A stretch of 7,430 nt of DNA from Chromatiales bacterium (GTDB lineage Bacteria > Pseudomonadota > Gammaproteobacteria > Chromatiales > Chromatiaceae): NCBI GenBank assembly GCA_024762485.1, contig JANTHH010000138.1:1-7430 (forward strand), given 5' to 3'. Shown one piece after another: positions 1 through 5,954 of this stretch. The notes under the pieces are model-generated. The model worked only from the letters and a program-made list of their open reading frames with translations, did not search any database and was not told the DNA's origin. A program made the translations under genes and the position numbers. Numbering within the stretch: position 1 is the first letter of the stretch; every line of letters begins with the position of its first letter.

Positions 1-525
1 GGTGACCGCCAAGCCCTGGTGGCCGCAGGGATTGATACGGGAGAAGGGCGCGAGGTCCAGATCCACGTTGAGCGCCAGCCCGTGGTAGCTGCAGCCGTGG
101 CGGATGCGCAGCCCGAGCGAGGCGATCTTGCGCCCGTCGACGTAGACGCCGGGGGCGTCGCGGCGGGCGCCGGCGTTGATCCCCTGGCCGGCCAGCAGTT
201 CGATGACGCTGGCCTCCATCAGTTCCACCAAGCCGCGCACGCCGAGGTCGGCATCCCGCAGTCGCAGCAGCGGGTAGGCCACCAGCTGCCCCGGGCCATG
301 ATAGGTGACCTGGCCACCACGGTCGGTCTGCACCACAGGGATCCCGCCGGGGGCCAGCAGGTGCTCGGGGCGGCCCGCCTGGCCCTGGGTGAACACCGGC
401 TCGTGTTCCACCAGCCACAACTCGGAGGGGGTGTCGGGGGTGCGTTGGTCGGTGAAGTCGCGCATCGCCTGCCACACCGGCAGGTAGTCGCGGCGACCCA
501 GTCGGCGGACGATCAGCGGCGGCAT
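1..525 (-). CDS. lipB: Octanoyl-[acyl carrier protein]:protein octanoyltransferase LipB (3' end missing)
   Basis: Transfers the octanoyl group from octanoyl-ACP to lipoyl domains of 2-oxoacid dehydrogenases and the glycine cleavage H protein, the first step of lipoate biosynthesis in the cytoplasm. The frame is open from an ATG at 525 to the window edge and gives 175 residues without a stop. The family is usually about 205-215 residues, so some 30-40 C-terminal residues lie outside. Family motifs seen are LWLVEHEPVFTQGQAG (36-51), QTDRGGQVTYHGPGQLVAYP (66-85), GRKIASLG (131-138) and NPCGHQG (165-171). Lys133 and Cys167 match the catalytic Lys/Cys pair known from LipB structures. The gene starts 11 bases after the ybeD stop. 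The ATG fits the family N-terminus (IVRRLG soon after the start), but the leader is C-rich without a clear Shine-Dalgarno. An in-frame TTG at 540, overlapping the ybeD stop as TTGA, is an alternative start. Confidence 0.96.
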   Translation of the reverse strand, partial: MPPLIVRRLGRRDYLPVWQAMRDFTDQRTPDTPSELWLVEHEPVFTQGQAGRPEHLLAPGGIPVVQTDRGGQVTYHGPGQLVAYPLLRLRDADLGVRGLVELMEASVIELLAGQGINAGARRDAPGVYVDGRKIASLGLRIRHGCSYHGLALNVDLDLAPFSRINPCGHQGLAVT

Positions 526-536
526 GGGGCGGGGGC

Positions 537-830
537 TCAAAGCCGGCTGAGCACCTTGTCGTGGTCGCTGAGGTCCTGGTAGATGCGGTTGAGCTGGTCG
601 TGGCTGTCGGCGCGGATGTTGACCGTCACCGAGACATATTTTCCGCCACTGCTCTCGCGGCTGGAGACTGCACCCTCGGCGATGTCGGGGCAGTGGCGCC
701 GCACGATCGACACCACCAGTTCGTCGAACCCCTCCTCCGCCAGCCCCATGGCCTTGACGGCGTAGTCGCAGGGGAAGTCGAAGCCCTTGCCCGGGCCGCT
801 GGTCGGATCCGTGGTCTTGTCTTCAGCCAT
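537..830 (-). CDS. ybeD: YbeD / DUF493 family small protein
   Basis: A 97-residue cytoplasmic protein of the YbeD (DUF493) family. From established knowledge, the family has a small ACT-like alpha/beta fold and is often encoded next to lipB, but its molecular role is not settled. The conserved core starts near residue 17 (FDFPCDYAVKAMG), continues through LVVSIVRRHCPD (about 38-49) and KYVSVTVNI, and ends in a helix with QLNRIYQDLSDHDKVLSRL. The first 15 or so residues are polar, Gly/Pro-rich and probably disordered, making it slightly longer than E. coli YbeD (87). The frame is open upstream to 995, but ATG at 830 is chosen because it has a strong GGAGGAGG Shine-Dalgarno six bases ahead and the upstream part lies within the transaminase gene. 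It overlaps that gene's 3' end by 8 bases, which suggests translational coupling. Confidence 0.92.
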   Translation of the reverse strand: MAEDKTTDPTSGPGKGFDFPCDYAVKAMGLAEEGFDELVVSIVRRHCPDIAEGAVSSRESSGGKYVSVTVNIRADSHDQLNRIYQDLSDHDKVLSRL

Positions 831-1713
831 TGTTGTCCTCCTCCAGGGCATGGAGGCGCAGGCGCGCCTTGTATGCATCGAACTGGGCATCGAGCCGTTG
901 CCACAGCGGCCCTGGTGTGCCGCTGCCCACCGGGCGGCCATTGAGCTCGGTGACCGGCATGATCTCGCGGCTGGAACTGGTGACCCAGATCTCATCGGCC
1001 TCGGCCAGTTCCTCCTCGCTGATCACCGCCTCGGCAAAGGGCACGCCGGCCTCGGCCGCCAGTTCGAGGGTGAGATCGCGGGTGATGCCGGGCAGGATGT
1101 GGCTGTCCTTGGGTGGCGTGATCACCAGCCCGTGGCTGACCATGAACAGGTTGCTGGCGCTGCCCTCGAGGGCATGGCCGTCACGCACCAGGATGGCCTC
1201 GTCGGCACCCTGCTCGGCCGCCTGTTGCCGTGCCAGGATGTTGGCCAGCAGGGTGGTGGCCTTGATGTCGCAACGCTGCCAGCGGATGTCCTCCAGGGTG
1301 ATCGCCTTGATGCCGCGCAGCACGGTGGCCTGGTTGCGCGGTTTCATCGCCTCGGACATCACCAGCACTGTCGGCATGAGATCGTCGGTGTGCAGGTGGT
1401 TGCGCGCGGGCATGACACCACGGGTGATCTGCAGGTAGAGCTTCTGGTCCTGTCCCGGCAGCTGGGCGGTCAGGCGGTCGAAGATCGCCAGCCACTCGTC
1501 GTCGCGCAACGGGTTTGTGATGTGGATGGCGTCCAGGCTGTGCTGCATCCGCCGCAGGTGGTGTTCCCAGCGGAAGGGTCTGCCACCGTAGGCGGGGATC
1601 ACCTCGTAGATGCTGTCGCCGAACAGGAAACCACGGTCCAGCACCGGGATGCAGGCCGTGTGCTCGGGGACGAATTCGCCGTTCAGGTAGAGCTTGCGGT
1701 TGCTGTCGGCCAT
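823..1713 (-). CDS. dat: D-amino-acid transaminase (PLP fold type IV)
   Basis: A 296-residue PLP-dependent class IV aminotransferase, probably catalysing D-alanine + 2-oxoglutarate <-> pyruvate + D-glutamate. It has no signal peptide, so it is cytoplasmic. Visible features are YLNGEFVPEH near the start, LDRGFLFGDSIYEV (25-38), TRGVMPARNHLH (97-108), the Schiff-base lysine K151 in CDIKATTLLANILARQQA, and EGSASNLF (183-190) with E183 as the likely partner of the PLP ring nitrogen. Y36, R104 and H106 line up with the Tyr31, Arg98 and His100 that bind the substrate carboxylate in Bacillus D-amino-acid transaminase. That favours this function over branched-chain transaminase (IlvE) or aminodeoxychorismate lyase (PabC). 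The ATG lies one base after the dacA stop, with GGAG (1718-1721) inside the dacA end, so translation is probably coupled. Substrate preference remains an inference. Confidence 0.88.
   Translation of the reverse strand: MADSNRKLYLNGEFVPEHTACIPVLDRGFLFGDSIYEVIPAYGGRPFRWEHHLRRMQHSLDAIHITNPLRDDEWLAIFDRLTAQLPGQDQKLYLQITRGVMPARNHLHTDDLMPTVLVMSEAMKPRNQATVLRGIKAITLEDIRWQRCDIKATTLLANILARQQAAEQGADEAILVRDGHALEGSASNLFMVSHGLVITPPKDSHILPGITRDLTLELAAEAGVPFAEAVISEEELAEADEIWVTSSSREIMPVTELNGRPVGSGTPGPLWQRLDAQFDAYKARLRLHALEEDNNG
837..844 (-). promoter_or_regulatory. Strong Shine-Dalgarno for ybeD
   Basis: Read on the minus strand this is GGAGGAGG, six bases before the ATG at 830. It is the strongest ribosome binding site in the window and decides the ybeD start. 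It lies inside the 3' end of the transaminase gene, so it allows independent initiation at ybeD despite the 8-base overlap. Confidence 0.8.
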
Positions 1714-1714
1714 G

Positions 1715-2848
1715 TCACTCCAGCCACAGCAATACGCTGTCTGTCAGCTGTCGCCAGATCCCGCCCTCAGGGTCGTCCTGCAGCGCGACCAGCGGGCGTT
1801 CGCTGACGGGCTCGCCCTCCAGGGTCACCACCAGCCTGCCGGCCTTGCTGCCCCGGGCCAGGGGGGCCATCAGCCCCGGCTTGACCTCGCTGCGGATCTT
1901 CAGCGCCTTGTACTGGCGGCGCGGGATGGTGACATAGAGGTCCTCAGCCAGTCCGAGATCCACCTGCTCCCGTTCACCCTTCCACACCCGTGCCTTGGTG
2001 AGTGGCTGGCCGGCACTGTACAGCTTGTGGGTCTCGAAGAAACGGAATCCGTAGTTGAGCAGAGTCTGGCTCTCCCGTGCACGGGCCTTGTCGCTGGCGG
2101 TCCCCATGACCACGGAGATCAGGCGCATGTTGTCGCGTTGTGCGGAGGAGACCAGGCAGTAGCCGGCGGCCTCGGTGTGGCCGGTCTTGACGCCGTCGAC
2201 GGTGGCATCCCGCCACAGCAGTCGGTTGCGGTTGTTCTGGGTGATGCCGTTGTAGGTGAACGCCTTCTCCTTGTACATGGCGTAGTAATCGGGGAACTCG
2301 CGGATCAGCGCGGCGGTGACCCGGGCGATGTCGCGGGGGGTGGTGTAGTGATCGGGGTCGGGCAGGCCGGTGGAATTGACGAAGTGGGAGTGCGCCATGC
2401 CCAGGCGCTGTGCGTGCTGGTTCATCAGCTTGGCAAAGGTGGCCTCGTCGCCGGCGACATATTCCGCCAGCGCCACGCTGGCGTCGTTGCCCGACTGGAT
2501 GATCATGCCCTTGAGCAGGTCGCGTACCGACACCTGCTTGCCGACCTCGATGAACATGCGCGAGCCGGGCATCTTCCAGGCCTTCTCGCTGACCAGCACC
2601 TTGTCGTCGAGCGAGATGTTGCCTTCGCGCAGTTCGCGGAACACCGCATATGCGGTCATGATCTTGGTCAGGCTGGCGGGTTCGAGACGGTCGTCGGCGT
2701 GGCTTTCGGCCAGTACACGGCCACTGTTCATGTCGAACAGCAGATAGCCACTGGCTGCGATCTTCGGCGGTGCGGGCACGAGTGCGGCGGCCTGCAGCAT
2801 CTGGCTGAAAAGGAGAAGTAAGAGTACGGGGGCGATGGATGTACGCAC
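1715..2848 (-). CDS. dacA: D-alanyl-D-alanine carboxypeptidase, PBP5/6 type (DacA/DacC)
   Basis: Removes the terminal D-Ala from peptidoglycan pentapeptides in the periplasm, limiting cross-linking and helping keep cell diameter even. The 377 residues are close to the family norm (E. coli PBP5 403). A signal peptide covers about residues 1-22, with a hydrophobic LLLLLLF stretch and a likely cut after QAAA or nearby. All three active-site motifs of the S11 serine peptidase family are present: SLTK (S59-K62), SGN (119-121) and KTG (221-223, followed by HTEAAGYC). A beta-rich C-terminal domain (about 275-360) is followed by a short amphipathic end (GGIWRQLTDSVLLWLE), which fits membrane anchoring as in PBP5. 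The start is GTG at 2848 with GGAGAA nine bases ahead. It is the first gene after the only real gap, so it may have its own promoter. The E. coli dacA and Pseudomonas dacC names refer to this same position. Confidence 0.96.
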   Translation of the reverse strand: MRTSIAPVLLLLLFSQMLQAAALVPAPPKIAASGYLLFDMNSGRVLAESHADDRLEPASLTKIMTAYAVFRELREGNISLDDKVLVSEKAWKMPGSRMFIEVGKQVSVRDLLKGMIIQSGNDASVALAEYVAGDEATFAKLMNQHAQRLGMAHSHFVNSTGLPDPDHYTTPRDIARVTAALIREFPDYYAMYKEKAFTYNGITQNNRNRLLWRDATVDGVKTGHTEAAGYCLVSSAQRDNMRLISVVMGTASDKARARESQTLLNYGFRFFETHKLYSAGQPLTKARVWKGEREQVDLGLAEDLYVTIPRRQYKALKIRSEVKPGLMAPLARGSKAGRLVVTLEGEPVSERPLVALQDDPEGGIWRQLTDSVLLWLE

Positions 2849-2857
2849 GGCGGGCAG

Positions 2858-2863
2858 TTCTCC
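2858..2863 (-). promoter_or_regulatory. Shine-Dalgarno supporting the GTG start of dacA
   Basis: Minus-strand GGAGAA lies nine bases before the GTG at 2848. It supports this non-ATG start, which also places the signal peptide directly at the N-terminus. No in-frame ATG exists in the short open stretch upstream. Confidence 0.65.
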
Positions 2864-2898
2864 GCGTCGGGTTGTTGCCGGGATAGGGATAGACAGTC

Positions 2899-2913
2899 AC
2901 CGCGGGCCGCGGT
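2899..2913. repeat. Perfect 7-bp inverted repeat in the rlpA-dacA gap
   Basis: The minus strand reads ACCGCGG-C-CCGCGGT, with two perfect 7-base arms around one central base. As RNA it could form only a 6-bp stem with a GCC triloop, and no U-run follows, so it is not a typical intrinsic terminator. As DNA it could be an operator half-site pair. It lies just downstream of a possible -10 element, where a repressor site would be expected. No known regulator is recognised. Confidence 0.45.
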
Positions 2914-2923
2914 TCCCGTCACT

Positions 2924-2929
2924 ATTCTA
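2924..2929 (-). promoter_or_regulatory. Possible -10 element of a dacA promoter
   Basis: The minus strand carries TAGAAT, within one mismatch of TATAAT, inside an AT-richer patch of the gap between rlpA and dacA. Upstream, at the rlpA stop, there is only a poor -35 match (TCGACT with about 15 bases of spacing). This is a weak candidate chosen mainly by its position in the sole intergenic space; dacA may simply be cotranscribed from upstream. Confidence 0.2.
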
Positions 2930-2942
2930 ACAGCTTGTGTGT

Positions 2943-3791
2943 CTAGTCGATGACCACGTGCAGGGCGGTGAGCCCGATGCCCTGGAGCTGCTGGCTGACA
3001 GGGTCGATGTGGTCGATCGACTGCAGCGGGCCGACCTGCACACGGTAGAGCAGACCGTCCACCGAGGGCGTGATACGCACCCCGCTGTCGACGATATCGT
3101 TGAGCCGCTTGCGCAGGTTGAGGGCGTTGTCCTCACTGCTGAAGGCCCCTGCCTGGATGTAGATGTCGCCGCTGGGGCTGCGGGCGGGATCCACTGCCCG
3201 GGTCACGGCAGCGAGTACCGGCTGTGGCCGGGTGGCATCGCGTCGCGCCAGGATCGCCGGCCGGCCGCTGCCGGGGCCGACGGTCCGTACCTCGACCCGG
3301 GCGGTGCCGGTGCGGACGATGTCGAGCTTCTGCGCCGCGGTGTAGGAGAGATCGATGACGCGGCCCTCGTGGAAGGGCCCGCGGTCGTTCACCCGCACCA
3401 CCACGCTGCGGCCGTTCTCGAGGTTGGTGACCTTCACGTAGCTCGGCAGCGGCAGGTTCTTGTGCGCTGCGGTCATCTTGTACATGTTGTAGGTCTCGCC
3501 ACTGGATGTCCGCTTGCCGTGGAAGTTCGGCCCGTACCAGGAGGCGATGCCCCGTTCGCTGAAGCCGTGGGCCGAGTCCATCACGTAGTAGCGCTTGCCG
3601 AACACCACGTAGCTGTCCGGATTACCGTACTTGCTGCGTGGTTCGTGGCGGGGAATGGCATCGGGGATCGAGTCGAAGTTTCCGAAGCCCTCGTCGGCGA
3701 ACTCGTCGTTGCGGATGCTGCAACCGCCCAGCGCGAGGCCGAGCAGCAGTGTCAGCAGCAGGAGGGTGGATTCAGTTCGTGGCTTCTGCAT
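2943..3791 (-). CDS. rlpA: RlpA, septal-ring lipoprotein / lytic transglycosylase with SPOR domain
   Basis: A 282-residue outer-membrane lipoprotein. RlpA of Pseudomonas aeruginosa cuts glycan strands stripped of stem peptides; E. coli RlpA is not known to be active. The signal peptide ends in a lipobox LGGC with the lipidated Cys24, and Ser25 favours outer-membrane sorting. A double-psi beta-barrel domain (about 80-172) begins with GIASWYGPNFHGKRTSSGE and contains NDRGPF. E99, H110 and D136 sit where the catalytic acid, His and Asp are proposed in the active enzyme. A SPOR domain (about 206-282, starting GDIYIQAGAF) would bind denuded glycan at the division site. The protein is shorter than E. 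coli RlpA (362) because the linker is short. The ATG lies 20 bases inside the 3' end of mltB, with GGAA seven bases ahead, so translation is probably coupled. Confidence 0.96.
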   Translation of the reverse strand: MQKPRTESTLLLLTLLLGLALGGCSIRNDEFADEGFGNFDSIPDAIPRHEPRSKYGNPDSYVVFGKRYYVMDSAHGFSERGIASWYGPNFHGKRTSSGETYNMYKMTAAHKNLPLPSYVKVTNLENGRSVVVRVNDRGPFHEGRVIDLSYTAAQKLDIVRTGTARVEVRTVGPGSGRPAILARRDATRPQPVLAAVTRAVDPARSPSGDIYIQAGAFSSEDNALNLRKRLNDIVDSGVRITPSVDGLLYRVQVGPLQSIDHIDPVSQQLQGIGLTALHVVID

Positions 3792-4809
3792 GTTGCTGTT
3801 CCATCCGGTACAGGTCGTTCATCCGTTCGCTCAGGTGGTGGACCGCCATGGCGTAGAGATAACTATGATTGTAGCGGGTGATCACGTAAAGATTGTGCAG
3901 TGCTGCCCAGTACGACTTGTCCTGCCCATCGGTCAGTTCCACCAGACTCACCGGCATGGTGTCGTCGATTGCTGCCGGCACCTCGATCCCGGCAGCACGC
4001 AGACCGCCAACCGTCTGCTTCGGTGGCCGCGGCCGCTCGTTCTCGCCGGTCACCAGGGAGGCATGCGCCGGGCCCACACCCGATACCGGCACCGTCACCG
4101 CCTCGCCCGGGTGCCAGTTGTGGCGGTGGAAATAGTTGGCAACGCTGCCGATCACGTCGGCGGTGCTCTGCCACAGGTCGCGCTGGCCGTCGTGGTCGAA
4201 GTCCACCGCATAATTGAGATAGCTGGAGGCGATGAACTGGGGCTGCCCCATGGCGCCTGCGTAGGACCCCTTCACCGACAGCGGATCGATGCGTTCCTGT
4301 TTCGTCAGCACCAGAAAGGATTCCAGCTCGCGGCGCCCGAAGCGTGTGCGTCGCTCGCTTTCGGGCATGAAGAAGGCCTGGGTGTAGAGGGTGTCGAGCA
4401 CACGGATGCGCCCGGCATTACGGCCGTAGTTGGTCTCGACGCCGACGATGGCAGCCAGCACCGACTGGGGGATGCCGTATTCCCGCTCTGCCTGCTCGAA
4501 CAGCGGCGCGTGCGCCTGCCAGAAGGCTAGGCCATTGCGGATGCGCGCCTCGTTGATGAAGTTCTTGCGGTATCTGCCCCAGGTCCAGGTGCGCTCGGCA
4601 GAGCGCTGGAAACGTTCGCGGATGGTGTCCTGCATGTCCGTGGCCTCGGCGAGGATGCGGGTCACCTCGTCGCGGTCGAAACCATGCTCATCGCTCATGC
4701 GCTGGATGAAGGTCTCGATCGCCTGTCCGGGTGCGGGTTCGGCGATCAGGTTCGGGGTGCAGGCGATCAGGCCCAGGCAGAACAGCACGGTAGTGAGGGA
4801 TGTCTTCAT
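3772..4809 (-). CDS. mltB: Membrane-bound lytic murein transglycosylase B (GH103)
   Basis: Cuts the MurNAc-GlcNAc bond of peptidoglycan with formation of 1,6-anhydro-MurNAc, in the periplasm at the outer membrane. The 345 residues compare with 361 in E. coli MltB. A short signal peptide ends in the lipobox LIAC (Cys17) followed by Thr, which favours outer-membrane sorting. The catalytic glutamate is E125 in AAIVGVETNYGRNAG. Other family blocks are TWTWGRYRKNFI (74-85), SYAGAMGQPQFIASSYLNYAVDFDHDGQRDLW and the late NHSYLYAMAVHHLSE. The frame is open upstream to 5982, but that part overlaps rodA and is R/P/A-rich without family similarity. ATG at 4809 is chosen because the lipoprotein signal begins there and it lies two bases after the rodA stop. 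No clear Shine-Dalgarno precedes it, so coupling to rodA is likely. The Pseudomonas gene in this position is called sltB1. Confidence 0.95.
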   Translation of the reverse strand: MKTSLTTVLFCLGLIACTPNLIAEPAPGQAIETFIQRMSDEHGFDRDEVTRILAEATDMQDTIRERFQRSAERTWTWGRYRKNFINEARIRNGLAFWQAHAPLFEQAEREYGIPQSVLAAIVGVETNYGRNAGRIRVLDTLYTQAFFMPESERRTRFGRRELESFLVLTKQERIDPLSVKGSYAGAMGQPQFIASSYLNYAVDFDHDGQRDLWQSTADVIGSVANYFHRHNWHPGEAVTVPVSGVGPAHASLVTGENERPRPPKQTVGGLRAAGIEVPAAIDDTMPVSLVELTDGQDKSYWAALHNLYVITRYNHSYLYAMAVHHLSERMNDLYRMEQQHAEATN

Positions 4810-4811
4810 AG

Positions 4812-5954
4812 TCAGGTGGGCAGCAGGCGCCGGTGGGTGTGGATGGACATGAGGATACCGAAGCCGGCCATCAGGGTCACCAGCGACGTACCGCCGTAAC
4901 TGACCAGCGGTAGCGGCACGCCGACCACCGGCAGCAGGCCGGTCACCATGCCGGTATTGACGAACAGGTAGACGAAGAACACCAGGGTCAGCGAGCCTGC
5001 AAGCAGGCGGCTGTAGGTGTCCTGGGCGCGGCTGGCGATATAGAGACCACGGAAGACGATGAACAGGTAGAGGGCCAGCAGCAGCAGGGCACCGGTGAGG
5101 CCGAACTCCTCGGACAGCACCGCGAAGATGAAGTCGGTGTGACGCTCGGGCAGGAAGTCGAGTTGCGACTGGGTGCCGTTGAGCCAGCCCTTGCCGAACA
5201 GCCCGCCGGAACCGATGGCGATCTTCGATTGGATGATGTGGTAACCCGAGCCCAGGGGGTCGCTCTCGGGGTTGAGAAAGGTGAGCACGCGCTGGCGCTG
5301 GTAGTCGCGCATCAGGTACCAGATGAGCGGTGCGGCGGCGCCGAGCAGGGCGCCGAATGTGGCGATCAGGCGCCAGCTGATACCGGCCAGGAACAGGGCG
5401 AAGACCCCGGCACTGGCCACCAGCAGCGAGGTGCCGAGATCCGGCTGCTTGGCGATCATCAGTGTCGGCACCAGGATCAGCGCCGCCGCGGCCAGCAGCC
5501 GGCCGGCGCTTGGCGGCAAGGGCTTTTCCGAGAGGAACCAGGCGATCATCATCGGCACCGCCAGCTTGGCCATCTCCGAGGGCTGGAAGCGCACCACGCC
5601 GAGGTCGAGCCAGCGCTGTGCACCCTTGCCTATCTGCCCCGCCAGCAGCACAGCGGCCAGCAGCAGCACGCTCAGGGCGAACAGCCAGGGGCTCCAGCGG
5701 TGCAGCGTGCGCGGCGAGATCTGTGCCATGCCGATCATCACCGCAAAGGCGATGCCCAGACGGATCAGCTGGCGCTGGACCTGGGCCATGTCCTGACCGG
5801 AGGCCGAATACAGCACCACCAGCCCGAAACCGCACAACAGCAGCAGGCCGGACAGCAGCGGCAGGTCGAGATGGATCCAGGCCAGCAGGCCCTGACGGCG
5901 GTTGGGATTGCTGGCCGCCAGACCGCTCGGCGAACGGGGTTCGGTATGTCTCAT
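4812..5954 (-). CDS. rodA: RodA (MrdB), SEDS peptidoglycan glycosyltransferase
   Basis: Polymerises lipid II into glycan strands as the partner of PBP2 in the rod (elongasome) complex of the inner membrane. The 380 residues are close to E. coli RodA (370), with a cytoplasmic polar N-terminus about 12 residues longer. About ten hydrophobic membrane segments can be picked out between residue 30 and the end. SEDS signatures are GKGAQRWLDLG with FQPSEMAKL (109-131), KQPDLGTSLL (169-178), the long periplasmic loop around SKIAIGSGGLFGKGWLNGTQ, LPERHTDFIFAVLSEE (268-283) and the C-terminal GVPLPLVSYGGTS. D274 in HTDF probably corresponds to the essential Asp262 of E. coli RodA, given the offset of 12. 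The ATG overlaps the mrdA stop (ATGA) and has GGGAGA nine bases ahead. The shared junction is consistent with balanced production of the PBP2-RodA pair. Confidence 0.97.
   Translation of the reverse strand: MRHTEPRSPSGLAASNPNRRQGLLAWIHLDLPLLSGLLLLCGFGLVVLYSASGQDMAQVQRQLIRLGIAFAVMIGMAQISPRTLHRWSPWLFALSVLLLAAVLLAGQIGKGAQRWLDLGVVRFQPSEMAKLAVPMMIAWFLSEKPLPPSAGRLLAAAALILVPTLMIAKQPDLGTSLLVASAGVFALFLAGISWRLIATFGALLGAAAPLIWYLMRDYQRQRVLTFLNPESDPLGSGYHIIQSKIAIGSGGLFGKGWLNGTQSQLDFLPERHTDFIFAVLSEEFGLTGALLLLALYLFIVFRGLYIASRAQDTYSRLLAGSLTLVFFVYLFVNTGMVTGLLPVVGVPLPLVSYGGTSLVTLMAGFGILMSIHTHRRLLPT

Noticed and set aside
787..2821. Long plus-strand open frames of 339 and 375 codons opposite the transaminase and dacA.
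   Set aside because: They are antisense shadows of well-recognised genes, rich in Gly/Val/Ala/His/Gln, with no domain motifs. Stops are rare in the complement of GC-rich coding sequence.
2899..2913. Intrinsic terminator between rlpA and dacA.
   Set aside because: The stem could be only 6 bp with a triloop and is followed by GACTGTC rather than a U-run, so termination is unlikely. The repeat is kept as a possible operator only.
2937..4530. Plus-strand open frames of 314 and 299 codons opposite rlpA and mltB.
   Set aside because: Same reasoning: they lie opposite genes with clear catalytic motifs and show no recognisable protein features of their own.
5060..5100. Runs of CAG triplets (also near 5640-5670 and 5830-5850) that look like a short tandem repeat.
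   Set aside because: On the coding strand these are CTG leucine codons and GCC/CTG mixtures in RodA membrane helices, not a DNA repeat.
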